A DNA stretch of 64,000 nucleotides, from the NCBI GenBank assembly GCA_937925095.1, contig CALEXX010000019.1, forward strand, positions 16,406 to 80,405. The letters are read 5' to 3'. The stretch is from an uncultured Leptotrichia sp. (GTDB lineage Bacteria > Fusobacteriota > Fusobacteriia > Fusobacteriales > Leptotrichiaceae). The notes beneath the pieces were generated by a model, which saw nothing but the letters and a program-made list of their open reading frames with translations, had not been told where the DNA came from and made no database searches. A program made the position numbers and the translations under genes. Positions 16,692-25,756 of this stretch are shown here, piece after piece; position 1 is the first letter of the stretch; the number at the start of each line of letters is the position of its first letter.

Positions 16692-17792
16692 CTATTCATC
16701 ATCTACTTTTTTACAATAACTATATTTATTATTTTTATCTCTCGTTAATCCTTTATCAATATCCACTATTTCAAAAGTATCAGAATCTGCACCTTCTATA
16801 GTTTCTATCCTGCAGTATACATTATTTTTATCTTTTGCATAATAAGACTTTATAATTTCAAATGTCTCTACATCTACATTCTCTATTTTTTCATTACCAT
16901 AATAAACATTATTTCTATCTTTTGTATAATAGGAATTAATTTTCTCAAATGTTTTTGCATCTCTTCCTTCGAGTCTTTTATCATAGTGATATACATTATT
17001 TTTGTCTTTTATATATTTCCTATCAATTATTTCCATGCTATTCACATCTACATCTTTTATTACTTTACCATCATAATACACTCTGTTTCTATCTTTTGAA
17101 TACCAGTAAGGATTTAATATTTCAAATGTTTTCATATCTGCATTTTTTATTTTTCTGCCCTCATAATATATATTATTTTTATCTTCTGAATAATATCTAT
17201 TTTCATTTTCATCTTCTTTCATTATCCTGAATGTTTTCATATCTGCATTTTTTATTTCTTTCCCTTTATAGTATATTCTATCCTTGTCTTTTGCATATCC
17301 CTTTTCTAATTCCTGAAATGTTTTTTCATCAACAATATCTAATTTCCTCAGGAATGTCATCATTGCCTCTGAACCCGAATAATATATTCCATTCTTATCT
17401 TTTAAATATGTATTTAAGTAATCAATATTTTTTTCATTGAATACTTTCACTGTTGGAATATCTAATGGAATATCTAAATCGTTTAATTTTGTCCAATATT
17501 TATAAACACTATTCTTATCCTTAGAAATACCACGACCAACAACTTCAAAAGTTTCCAAATCAGAATCTCTTATTTCTTCTCCCATAAAATATACTGTGTA
17601 TCTATCTTTAGCATAACGGTCATTTATTATCTTAAAACTTTTAATATCTGCTGGAACCATAACTCCAAAATGATTTTTTCTATACACTGCAATATCATTA
17701 AAAAATATTGTATTATCTTTCATTTTATAATTAGAATAGACAAAACTCATTATAGAAAAATACAAAATAAGAAATATAACCTTTCTTCTCAT
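16692..17792 (-). CDS. Secreted DKNYY-repeat protein
   Basis: Exported protein of 366 residues. An N-terminal signal peptide (RRKVIFLILYFSIMSFVYS) is followed by about ten repeats of the type YYAKDKNNVYY-G-KIENVDVETFEII, the DKNYY family repeat. These proteins are abundant in fusobacteria and some other oral bacteria; function is unknown. The repeats would form a regular beta-rich array. No anchor or beta barrel is present, so it is probably periplasmic. It is transcribed alone, divergent from ppc. Confidence 0.85.
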   Translation of the reverse strand: MRRKVIFLILYFSIMSFVYSNYKMKDNTIFFNDIAVYRKNHFGVMVPADIKSFKIINDRYAKDRYTVYFMGEEIRDSDLETFEVVGRGISKDKNSVYKYWTKLNDLDIPLDIPTVKVFNEKNIDYLNTYLKDKNGIYYSGSEAMMTFLRKLDIVDEKTFQELEKGYAKDKDRIYYKGKEIKNADMKTFRIMKEDENENRYYSEDKNNIYYEGRKIKNADMKTFEILNPYWYSKDRNRVYYDGKVIKDVDVNSMEIIDRKYIKDKNNVYHYDKRLEGRDAKTFEKINSYYTKDRNNVYYGNEKIENVDVETFEIIKSYYAKDKNNVYCRIETIEGADSDTFEIVDIDKGLTRDKNNKYSYCKKVDDE

Positions 17793-18047
17793 TTTTGTTC
17801 CTCCCTCTTATTATTTATTTTAAATTTTTATTAACCATTACTCCAATTAAATTATATCCTATTTTTTAACATTTTCCATTTGTTTTCTCTTTGGCATAAT
17901 ATTCATGTTATTTATTACCTCTATATAAAACTTATATTACTTTTCCATTTAAATAACTCTCATTTTATGATATAATCTATAACGTTTGGATATGATTGCA
18001 AAATTTGAATAACATATATAAATTAAATAAAAAGGTGGTATCATTAC

Positions 18048-20846
18048 ATGGATTTAAAAAATTTACCTGTTACTCCCTTACCCGCTGTAAAGCTTGATGA
18101 ACAGCAGCAGACCCTTCTTGAACATAACAGGCTTTTTGGGGCACTTCTTGGGGAATCGATTTTTAATTATGCCGGATTACATATTTATCAGGCTACTGAA
18201 AGTCTGAGAGAGGCTTCAATACAGTATTATAAAACAAAAAATCAGGAAAGTCGTAAAAATTTATCCTCTTTCTGCAGCCAGCTGAGTGACCATGAAATTC
18301 TACGTGTAATCAGGGGATTCAGTCACTTTTCAGTTTTGGCGAATATTGCAGAAGATGTATATCAGACACATCAGCATAGAAATGCAAAATTTTCCAATAA
18401 AATCCAGATAGGAACATTGGAAAAATCACTGAAAAACTTAAAGGAAAAAGGAATAAGTAACGAAAAAATATTAAATGCAATGAAAAGTGTAGATGTTGTC
18501 CCTGTATTGACAGCACATCCTACACAGGTTCAAAGAAAAAGTATTCTTGACATGATAAGAAAAATTACAAATATCCTGGATTTACATGAAAGCGTAAAAA
18601 ATCACCAGATTGATGAAGCACAGTGGATTGATGATTTAAATAGAGGTGTGCAGATTTTATGGCAGACTTCCATGTTAAGAACTTCAAAATTAAGAGTCGT
18701 TGATGAAATAAGCAATGTACTTGGATATTATAATATAACTTTCTTTAATGAAATTCCAAATTTAACAAATAAATTCCAGGAACTTTCTAAAAAACTTGGA
18801 GAAGATCATAAAACTGCAGAAAATCTAATTCCACTTACTATGGGAATGTGGATTGGAGGAGATCGTGACGGAAATCCTTACGTTACCGTAAATACTCTTG
18901 AAACATCAGCACAGGCACAGGCTCTTAGACTTTTCCTTCATTACTTGGATGAAGTGGAACTGATATATCGTGATTTATCCATATCAAATACTATGGTAAA
19001 TATAACAGAAGACCTAGAAAAACTGTCAGAAATGGCAGGAGAAGTTTCTCCGCATCGTGTAAACGAGCCTTATAGACGTGCATTGACTGCAATAAAAGAC
19101 AGACTTCTAGCTACAGCTTATAATTTATGTGAAAACACGGAAGTTCTGCCACCAAAAAGAAAGAATGTAATTGACAATCCTTACAGCTGTTCGGAAGAAT
19201 TTACCAAGGATTTGGAAATATTAGCTGATTCACTTATCAAGAACAATGCTGGATTTTTAGTAAAAGGAAGTCTTCAGAATCTTATAAGTGCAACTAAAAT
19301 ATTTGGATTCCATCTTGCAACAATTGACTTGAGACAGGATTCAGGTGTGCACGAAGTCTGTGTGGCCGAACTTCTGAAAAGTGCGAATATTTTAGGTGAC
19401 TACTTAAGTCTTTCTGAGGATGCACGTTGTGAAGTACTGCTTAGGGAACTGGAACACGATCCACGTATTTTGAGTGATGAAACAATACCTCAAAGCGAAC
19501 TTCTTTCCGGAGAACTTGCAATATTCAGAAAAGTTAAGTCCCTAAGAAAAAGATTTGGGGAAAAAATTGTTGAAAAGAACCTTATTTCCCATGCAACAAG
19601 TGTATCTGACATGCTGGAAGTAGCAATTTTACTAAAGGAAGCTAACCTCGCAAAAGGAAATGAAGGAAATGAATTCTGCGATCTTCAAATTGTACCTTTA
19701 TTTGAAACAGTTGAAGATCTTGAAGCAGCACCGGAAATACTGACAAAATGGTTCTCATTGCCGTTAGTTGAAAAATGGATGGCAAAAAGAGGAAGAAAAC
19801 AGGAAGTAATGCTTGGATATTCAGATAGTAACAAAGACGGAGGATATCTAAGTTCAAGCTGGTCATTATATAAGGCACAGAAAGAACTTACAAAAATAGG
19901 TAAGAAATTCAATGTTCAAATTTCATTCTTCCATGGTAGAGGAGGAACTGTAGGTCGTGGAGGAGGACCAAGCTACGAAGCTATTCTTGCTCAACCTGAA
20001 GGAAGTACAGCTGGAACTATCCGTCTTACAGAACAGGGGGAAGTTATCGGTGCAAAATATGGAAATCCTGACTTGGGATTGAAAAATCTTGAAGCTCTGG
20101 TTTCAGCTGCACTGGAATCTACTGCCTTAACTGAAGAAGATGCAAACTGGGAAAAATATGAAAATATTATTTCAAAAATTTCAGATTTAAGCTACGATGT
20201 CTACCGTAATTTAGTTTACAATACAGAAGGTTTTTCAAACTTCTTCTTTGAAGTGACACCTATTAATGCCATTGCAGGATTAAACATAGGTTCAAGACCT
20301 TCTTCACGTAAGAAGACTCAGTCACTTGAAAGCTTAAGAGCTATACCATGGGTATTTTCATGGTCACAGGCCCGTATAATGCTTCCAGGGTGGTACGGTG
20401 TCGGTTCAGCCTTTACAGAATGGATACAAAATAATGAAGACAATCTTTCGATTCTTCAGAATATGTACAAAGAATGGCCTTTCTTTAAATCGGTTATTTC
20501 AAATGTAGACATGGTTTTATCAAAATCTGACATGACAATTGCTTCAGAATATGTAAAACTTGCAAGTGACCAGAAAACTGCTCAGGAAATTTTTGAAAAA
20601 ATTGTAAGAGAATGGGAACTGACTATAGATGTTCTGAAAAAAATTACTGGAAATGATGTTCTTCTTGCTGACAACCCTGAACTTGCAAGTAGCCTTAAAA
20701 ACCGTCTTGCATACTTTGATTCAATGAACTATCTTCAGGTGGAATTATTAAAAAGATTAAGAAACGGTGATGAATCTGATGAACTGAAAAAGGCTATCCA
20801 CATATCTATAAACGGACTTGCAACTGGACTTCGTAACAGCGGATAG
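18048..20846 (+). CDS. ppc: Phosphoenolpyruvate carboxylase
   Basis: Cytosolic enzyme of 932 residues forming oxaloacetate from PEP and bicarbonate. Catalytic motifs are present: VLTAHPTQ (active His, about residue 157), GGDRDGNPYVT, HLATIDLRQDSG, MLGYSDSNKDGGYLSS and the glycine-rich FHGRGGTVGRGGGPSYEA. Length is normal for bacterial PEPC. AAAGGTGG lies before the ATG; a TATAAT at 17971-17976 may be its -10 box. With ppdK and a CcpN-like regulator a few kilobases away, this region covers PEP/pyruvate/oxaloacetate interconversion. Confidence 0.97.
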   Translation: MDLKNLPVTPLPAVKLDEQQQTLLEHNRLFGALLGESIFNYAGLHIYQATESLREASIQYYKTKNQESRKNLSSFCSQLSDHEILRVIRGFSHFSVLANIAEDVYQTHQHRNAKFSNKIQIGTLEKSLKNLKEKGISNEKILNAMKSVDVVPVLTAHPTQVQRKSILDMIRKITNILDLHESVKNHQIDEAQWIDDLNRGVQILWQTSMLRTSKLRVVDEISNVLGYYNITFFNEIPNLTNKFQELSKKLGEDHKTAENLIPLTMGMWIGGDRDGNPYVTVNTLETSAQAQALRLFLHYLDEVELIYRDLSISNTMVNITEDLEKLSEMAGEVSPHRVNEPYRRALTAIKDRLLATAYNLCENTEVLPPKRKNVIDNPYSCSEEFTKDLEILADSLIKNNAGFLVKGSLQNLISATKIFGFHLATIDLRQDSGVHEVCVAELLKSANILGDYLSLSEDARCEVLLRELEHDPRILSDETIPQSELLSGELAIFRKVKSLRKRFGEKIVEKNLISHATSVSDMLEVAILLKEANLAKGNEGNEFCDLQIVPLFETVEDLEAAPEILTKWFSLPLVEKWMAKRGRKQEVMLGYSDSNKDGGYLSSSWSLYKAQKELTKIGKKFNVQISFFHGRGGTVGRGGGPSYEAILAQPEGSTAGTIRLTEQGEVIGAKYGNPDLGLKNLEALVSAALESTALTEEDANWEKYENIISKISDLSYDVYRNLVYNTEGFSNFFFEVTPINAIAGLNIGSRPSSRKKTQSLESLRAIPWVFSWSQARIMLPGWYGVGSAFTEWIQNNEDNLSILQNMYKEWPFFKSVISNVDMVLSKSDMTIASEYVKLASDQKTAQEIFEKIVREWELTIDVLKKITGNDVLLADNPELASSLKNRLAYFDSMNYLQVELLKRLRNGDESDELKKAIHISINGLATGLRNSG

Positions 20847-20864
20847 AAAAAGAATGAAAAAGAC

Positions 20865-20893
20865 TTGTAATAATTTAGAAAATATGATAAAAT
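20865..20893 (+). promoter_or_regulatory. Promoter of rpmB
   Basis: TTGTAA (20865-20870), 17-base spacer, TAAAAT (20888-20893), 33 bases before the rpmB ATG and just after the ppc stop. Confidence 0.5.
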
Positions 20894-20925
20894 AAATTTC
20901 GATATGTGTAAAGGAGGGAACATTT

Positions 20926-21189
20926 ATGCAAAGATGTGAAGTTTTCGGAAAAAGTACAGGACACGGAAATACAGTGAGCCACTCTCATAGATCTTCTAAA
21001 AGAATATGGAGACCAAACCTTCAAGTTATGACATTGAATGTTAACGGTTCTGAATTAAAAGTAAGAGTTTGTACTAAAGCTATGAAAACATTAAAAGGAA
21101 AAAATGTTGATCAGGTTAAAAAAATATTATTGGAAAATAAAGAAAATTTAAGTCCAAAAATAGCAAAAGCACTGTTTTCTGTAAAGTAA
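20926..21189 (+). CDS. rpmB: 50S ribosomal protein L28
   Basis: Large-subunit protein of 87 residues. It has the L28 core: CEVFGKSTGHGNTVSHSHRS, KRIWRPNLQ and VRVCTKAMKTLKG. It is longer than the common 60-78 residue forms because of a lysine-rich C-terminal extension (NKENLSPKIAKALFSVK). The ribosome site AAAGGAGGG is strong. It has its own promoter and terminator. Confidence 0.96.
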   Translation: MQRCEVFGKSTGHGNTVSHSHRSSKRIWRPNLQVMTLNVNGSELKVRVCTKAMKTLKGKNVDQVKKILLENKENLSPKIAKALFSVK

Positions 21190-21217
21190 GTTTATAAAAA
21201 AGTAAACTTACTTTTTT
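21186..21217 (+). terminator. rpmB terminator
   Basis: GTAAGTTTA (21186-21194) pairs with TAAACTTAC (21203-21211) and is followed by a T6 run. The stem begins within the stop region of rpmB. Confidence 0.8.
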
Positions 21218-21277
21218 ATTTTAAATTTATATATCATTTTATATTTGTTTTTATTACTTATAAATTAATTTTATAAT

Positions 21278-21327
21278 AAAAATAAGGAACTAAAATCTGT
21301 TTTTCGCAGATAGTTCCTTATTTTTTT
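21278..21327. terminator. Terminator of the 271-residue membrane protein gene
   Basis: AAAAATAAGGAACT (21278-21291) pairs with AGTTCCTTATTTTT (from 21312), with an inner ATCTG/CAGAT stem (21295-21299, 21307-21311). A and T tracts on both sides allow use in both directions. Confidence 0.75.
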
Positions 21328-21351
21328 GCTTTAACGTTTATTATGAAAAAA

Positions 21352-22167
21352 TTAGTTTCTATTAAGTCTATTAATTAGAACTGACAGTAAATCAAGATTT
21401 GATACTGCAAATTTTCCATAATTTACTCTTATGTTCCCACTAAGGTCTGATATCTTTATAGCAAGCGGAGTAACTTCAACTTTGTAATTTTCCCAGTTAT
21501 AGATTTCTTCCGCAAAGGCAATATAATCCTTCGTTACAGTTATTTTTTCAAGTTTAGGAAGGCTCTCTCCTATTTGTTTTACTTTTTTCTTACCTACTCC
21601 TAACATTGCATCTTTCTGAAGATCCTTTACAGTTCTTAAGTAAAATTCTTCTTTTCCTCCATTTTCTATGTTGGAAATAGCATCAGGAAATACATTTTTA
21701 ATGTAATCATCCTGCCATATATAAAAAGCATTCTTTTTAAATGATGCTCCAGGAATAAAATTCCACTGACCCTCCTTATTTCCGTACAGAATTGCTGAAA
21801 AAGTATTTGACTTCATACCAGGAAGATAGAAATATGTAAGATCCTTATAATAAACTTCCTGACTGTCTTTATTTGTCTGGAATCCCTTGTCATAAAGGTA
21901 CACTTTTATAATTTTTTTAGTAACCCATCTTCCTAAAAAACTTATTCCCACCAGAAATGCTATAATTCCTAACAGTAATATAACTAATGCCGGCTTATTT
22001 GCCCTTGTATTTTCAGCATCAAAAAGAGTTGTCACTGTCATCCATATAAGTGGAGCCAGCACAATAAAAAAGACTACCGGAAGAATTACACCACTGTACT
22101 TTTTGTCAAAACTAGGCTCGATGACCTTCTTTACTCTTGATTTGTCGATGTTCACATTGTTACCCAT
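21352..22167 (-). CDS. Unknown membrane protein with two N-terminal helices
   Basis: Protein of 271 residues that I do not recognise. Two hydrophobic helices (about 27-47 and 61-82, GVILPVVFFIVLAPLIWMTV and VILLLGIIAFLVGISFLG) are followed by a cytosolic domain of about 185 residues. That domain begins KKIIKVYLYDKGFQTN with regular strands (DLTYFYLPG, WNFIPGASF), resembling a PH-like fold as in other membrane-linked PH-like proteins; this is a guess. It is transcribed alone from 22275-22303. Confidence 0.7.
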   Translation of the reverse strand: MGNNVNIDKSRVKKVIEPSFDKKYSGVILPVVFFIVLAPLIWMTVTTLFDAENTRANKPALVILLLGIIAFLVGISFLGRWVTKKIIKVYLYDKGFQTNKDSQEVYYKDLTYFYLPGMKSNTFSAILYGNKEGQWNFIPGASFKKNAFYIWQDDYIKNVFPDAISNIENGGKEEFYLRTVKDLQKDAMLGVGKKKVKQIGESLPKLEKITVTKDYIAFAEEIYNWENYKVEVTPLAIKISDLSGNIRVNYGKFAVSNLDLLSVLINRLNRN

Positions 22168-22274
22168 TAGTACCTCCTAAAGTAAATTTATATTGCTTTT
22201 TCTTTATAATTTTTATCCATAAATTAAAGAAACTGCATGTAAAAAATTTCAATATATGAAAAATATATATTGTT

Positions 22275-22303
22275 ATTTTAATACATACAGTCCATTCAGT
22301 CAA
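22275..22303 (-). promoter_or_regulatory. Promoter of the 271-residue membrane protein gene
   Basis: On the minus strand TTGACT (22298-22303), 17-base spacer, TAAAAT (22275-22280). Confidence 0.55.
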
Positions 22304-22323
22304 GTAAAATTATAACAGCTGTT

Positions 22324-24882
22324 TTATTTTTTTTCTTTTCTCAAATAAGCCTGTGCAGCCGCAAGTATTGCAGTAGGTATTCTAAATGGCGAACAGCTTA
22401 TATAATCAAAGTTGTTATTTTCAAAAAATTCTATACTTTTTGGATCTCCTCCATGTTCACCACATACTCCTATTTTTAAATCAGGTTTAACAGGTTTTGC
22501 ATTATCCAGTGCAATTTTAACAAGTTTAGTTACAGATTTTGTATCTATGGAATAGAAAGGCTCTCCTTCCCATATTCCTTTTTCCCTGTAATCATCAAGG
22601 AATTTCACTGAGTCATCCCTTGAAAGTCCCATTGACATCTGAGTAAGGTCATTTGTACCAAATGAGAAGAAATCTGCATGTTCCGCTATTTCATCAGCAA
22701 GCAGGCATGCTCTTGGTATTTCTATCATTGTTCCAAGCTTATATTCCACTCTTTCTCCTATTTCTTCAAACAGAATTTCTATTTCTTCTTCTATTTCCTT
22801 TTTAAGATAAGCTAGTTCCTTTGCTTCCATTATAAACGGTATCATTATTTCAGGATGAACTTTTATTCCTTTTTTTGAACATTCATAAGCTGCTTCCATT
22901 ATTGCTTTCCCCTGCATTCTGTAAAGTTCTGGATAGCTTACTCCCAGACGGCATCCTCTATGTCCTAACATTGGATTTTCATCTTTTAATTTACGTATTC
23001 TTATTTCAATTTCTTCAACAGGCTTTCCAAGAATTTCCGCCATTTTTTCTCTGTCTTCCTTTGTTTTTGGAAGGAATTCATGTACAGGCGGATCAAGCAG
23101 TCTTACATTTACTTCACTTCCGTCAAGTATTTCAAGTATTTCAAGGAAATCCTTCTTCTGAAGTTCAAATAATTTTTTAAGTGATTTTTTCTTTTCTTCT
23201 CCTCTGTCACTTAGTATAAAATCTCTTATTGCCCATATTTTATCATGCTTAAAGAACATGTGTTCTGTTCTGCATAATCCAATTCCTGCAGCTCCGAAAG
23301 ATTTCCCCTGTTTTGCATCTTCAGGTGTATCGGCATTCATTCTTACTTCCATTCTCTTTATATCTGCCGCCCATGATATAAATTCCTTCAGTTCATCTGA
23401 AAAACTGTTTTCCTTTAAAGGTATTTTTCCTAGGAATATTTCTCCAGTATGTCCGCTGACAGATATGAAATCCCCTTCCTTCAGTACATATTTCCCTACT
23501 GTCATAGTTCTTTTTATTTCATCTATTTTTATTTCTGAACATCCTGTTACACAGCATTTTCCCATTCCTCTGGCAACTACCGCACCGTGTGAAGTTGCTC
23601 CACCTTTTAGTGTAACTATTCCTTGTGCAAGTGTCATTCCCTGAAGGTCTTCAGGCGAAGTTTCTTCCCTTACAAGTATTGTTTTTTCCCTTATTTTTAC
23701 TTTCTTTGAATCAAACATTATACGACCAACAGCCACTCCGGATGATGCTGCAAGCCCTTTTGTCAGGAAAACCGCTTCCTTCAGGAACTTTTCATCAAAA
23801 TCTCCATTTAAAAGCTTATTTATTGAAGAAGGTTCAACCTTAAGAATAGCTTCTTCCTTAGTCAGAATATTTTCCTTTACCATATCCATTGCAATTTTCA
23901 GGGAAGCTTCCGGTGTTCTTTTTCCATTTCTTGTCTGTAAAATAAACAGTTTAGAATTTTCAATCGTAAATTCAATATCCTGCATATCTTTATTATGTTT
24001 TTCAAGTTTTTTTGTTGTTTTTAAAAGTTCGTCATATATGATAGGCATAGTTGTTTTTAAAAGGTTTATATCGTCAGGAGTTCTTATTCCTGCAACAATA
24101 TCTTCCCCCTGTGCATTTAAAAGAACTTCTCCAAAAATTTCATCTTTTCCTGTGGAAGGATTTCTTGTAAACAGTACTCCTGTCCCTGATTTTTCATTAA
24201 GGTTTCCAAACACCATTTCCTGAATGATGACAGCTGTTCCCATATTATTATCAATATTATTCAGTTTTCTGTATAATATTGCCCTGTCATTATTCCACGA
24301 GTTAAAGATAGCTTTTACTGCACGGAATATCTGGTCTTCAAATTTTTCAGGAAATTCTTTTCCACATTCATCTTTATATATCTGTTTTCCTTCTTTTATC
24401 TGATCCTTATAGTTGTCAGATTTTAGTTCCATAAATCTTTTTCTTTCAATTCCTTCAGTTATTTCAGAAAACATCTGAACAAATCTCAGATAGGAAGAAT
24501 ACACAAAATCTTCATCTCCTGTTATATCAAGCATTTTCTGTGCAACATCATCATTAAATCCTACATTCAGTATTGTGTCCATCATTCCTGGCATTGAAAT
24601 TGGAGCACCTGATCTTACTGATACTAATAGAGGATTGTCAGACTGAATTTTTTTACCTGTTGTGCTTTCCAAAATTTGAATATTTTTCAAAATTTCTTCC
24701 TTCAACGATTCGGAAAGTTCTTTATCGTCTTTAAAAAACTGATTGCATGCTGTTGTGGAAACTATAATTCCATAAGGTATAGGAAGACCTATCTTTACCA
24801 TTTCAGAAAGATTTCCCCCTTTTCCTCCCAGTATTGGAATCATCTCTTTTCCGCCTTCTTTAAACTCGTAAACCTGCTTCAT
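22324..24882 (-). CDS. ppdK: Pyruvate, phosphate dikinase
   Basis: Cytosolic enzyme of 852 residues interconverting pyruvate + ATP + Pi and PEP + AMP + PPi. The N-terminal nucleotide-binding part has ILGGKGGNLSEM and VSVRSGAPISMPGMMDTILN. The swivelling phosphohistidine domain has LKGGATSHGAVVARGMGKCC. The C-terminal PEP/pyruvate barrel has GIGLCRTEHMFF, SFGTNDLTQM and IGVCGEHGGDP. It starts 12 bases after the CcpN-like repressor gene, which suggests that the repressor controls the pair. In anaerobes PPDK often runs with PPi in glycolysis. Confidence 0.97.
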   Translation of the reverse strand: MKQVYEFKEGGKEMIPILGGKGGNLSEMVKIGLPIPYGIIVSTTACNQFFKDDKELSESLKEEILKNIQILESTTGKKIQSDNPLLVSVRSGAPISMPGMMDTILNVGFNDDVAQKMLDITGDEDFVYSSYLRFVQMFSEITEGIERKRFMELKSDNYKDQIKEGKQIYKDECGKEFPEKFEDQIFRAVKAIFNSWNNDRAILYRKLNNIDNNMGTAVIIQEMVFGNLNEKSGTGVLFTRNPSTGKDEIFGEVLLNAQGEDIVAGIRTPDDINLLKTTMPIIYDELLKTTKKLEKHNKDMQDIEFTIENSKLFILQTRNGKRTPEASLKIAMDMVKENILTKEEAILKVEPSSINKLLNGDFDEKFLKEAVFLTKGLAASSGVAVGRIMFDSKKVKIREKTILVREETSPEDLQGMTLAQGIVTLKGGATSHGAVVARGMGKCCVTGCSEIKIDEIKRTMTVGKYVLKEGDFISVSGHTGEIFLGKIPLKENSFSDELKEFISWAADIKRMEVRMNADTPEDAKQGKSFGAAGIGLCRTEHMFFKHDKIWAIRDFILSDRGEEKKKSLKKLFELQKKDFLEILEILDGSEVNVRLLDPPVHEFLPKTKEDREKMAEILGKPVEEIEIRIRKLKDENPMLGHRGCRLGVSYPELYRMQGKAIMEAAYECSKKGIKVHPEIMIPFIMEAKELAYLKKEIEEEIEILFEEIGERVEYKLGTMIEIPRACLLADEIAEHADFFSFGTNDLTQMSMGLSRDDSVKFLDDYREKGIWEGEPFYSIDTKSVTKLVKIALDNAKPVKPDLKIGVCGEHGGDPKSIEFFENNNFDYISCSPFRIPTAILAAAQAYLRKEKK

Positions 24883-24894
24883 TGCTCTTTCCTC

Positions 24895-25491
24895 CTAAAT
24901 ATTTTTATTTTTAAGTTCCTGATAGTACAATTTTATAGCATTGGTTTTTGTAAATCTGCCAACGAGAATTAATTTTCCATTTTCTTTTCTTAATACAGGC
25001 AGTGAATCAATTTCATGTTTAATAATTTTTTCTATTGCATCAAGTACACTGTCATTTTCAAAGCAATATACTATATTCGGCATTCTTGTCATAATCATGC
25101 TTACAGGAATTTTTTCCATATTCTTTCCATGTAAAGCTGATTTCAGCAGATCCTTCCTTGATATAATTCCTACAAGTTTACCATTTTCAACTACAATCAG
25201 AGTTCCCAGATCATAGTTGAAAAGGTGGATGACTGCATCATATACACTTGTTTTTATATCAATTGAATTTTGTGGACTCATATGATTCTTTACTACATTT
25301 GATGTACATCCATTATAAATATATCCTTTATTTGGCTTTGAAGTTATTAATTTCAGACCTGTCAATATTGAAAAATCTGTTCTCAGTGCAGACTTTGTAA
25401 CTGAAAGGTTTCTAGCTATTTCATCTCCGGAAATTGGTGATTTTTCCTTAATCATCGTTAATATTTCATTTTGTCTTTTTGTCAGCAACAT
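24895..25491 (-). CDS. CcpN-like repressor with HTH and two CBS domains
   Basis: DNA-binding regulator of 198 residues from the ATG at 25491, chosen for AAGGAGA seven bases upstream; an in-frame start 15 codons earlier lacks a site. The N-terminal winged HTH (LTKRQNEILTMIKEKSPISG, ARNLSVTKSALRTDFSILTG) is followed by two CBS domains (about 75-135 and 140-195) expected to sense adenine nucleotides. This is the layout of CcpN, which controls gluconeogenic genes in Bacillus. Direct coupling to ppdK suggests control of the PEP/pyruvate node. Confidence 0.87.
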   Translation of the reverse strand: MLLTKRQNEILTMIKEKSPISGDEIARNLSVTKSALRTDFSILTGLKLITSKPNKGYIYNGCTSNVVKNHMSPQNSIDIKTSVYDAVIHLFNYDLGTLIVVENGKLVGIISRKDLLKSALHGKNMEKIPVSMIMTRMPNIVYCFENDSVLDAIEKIIKHEIDSLPVLRKENGKLILVGRFTKTNAIKLYYQELKNKNI

Positions 25492-25526
25492 TTTTATTCT
25501 CCTTGAATTAATGTTCATTTTCTTTA

Positions 25527-25555
25527 TATATATCATGTAAAATAAAAATAATCAA
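25527..25555 (-). promoter_or_regulatory. Promoter of the CcpN-like/ppdK operon
   Basis: On the minus strand TTGATT (25550-25555), 17-base spacer, TATATA (25527-25532). The start site would be about 30 bases before the ATG at 25491. Confidence 0.5.
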
Positions 25556-25600
25556 GAAAATTTTCTCTATTAATGTACAATATTTGAAAATACAATATTA

Positions 25601-25700
25601 AAAACAGCCTGTTATTTTAAGGAAAACTGTTATTTAAAAAATTTTTTGGCAAGTATATTTTTAGTTTTTTTCTAATTTTTTCCTAATTAATGGCTGTTTT
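25601..25700. repeat. Inverted repeat with long loop between galT and the CcpN-like gene
   Basis: AAAACAGCC (25601-25609) and GGCTGTTTT (25692-25700) pair across 82 AT-rich bases. On the minus strand it follows galT and may help end transcription; it also resembles a short foldback element. No gene is seen in this gap (25556-25756). Confidence 0.35.
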
Positions 25701-25756
25701 AAAATTTATGAAACTGTTTTGGAAAATAAATTTATTTCCTGTACACTTATTACCTA

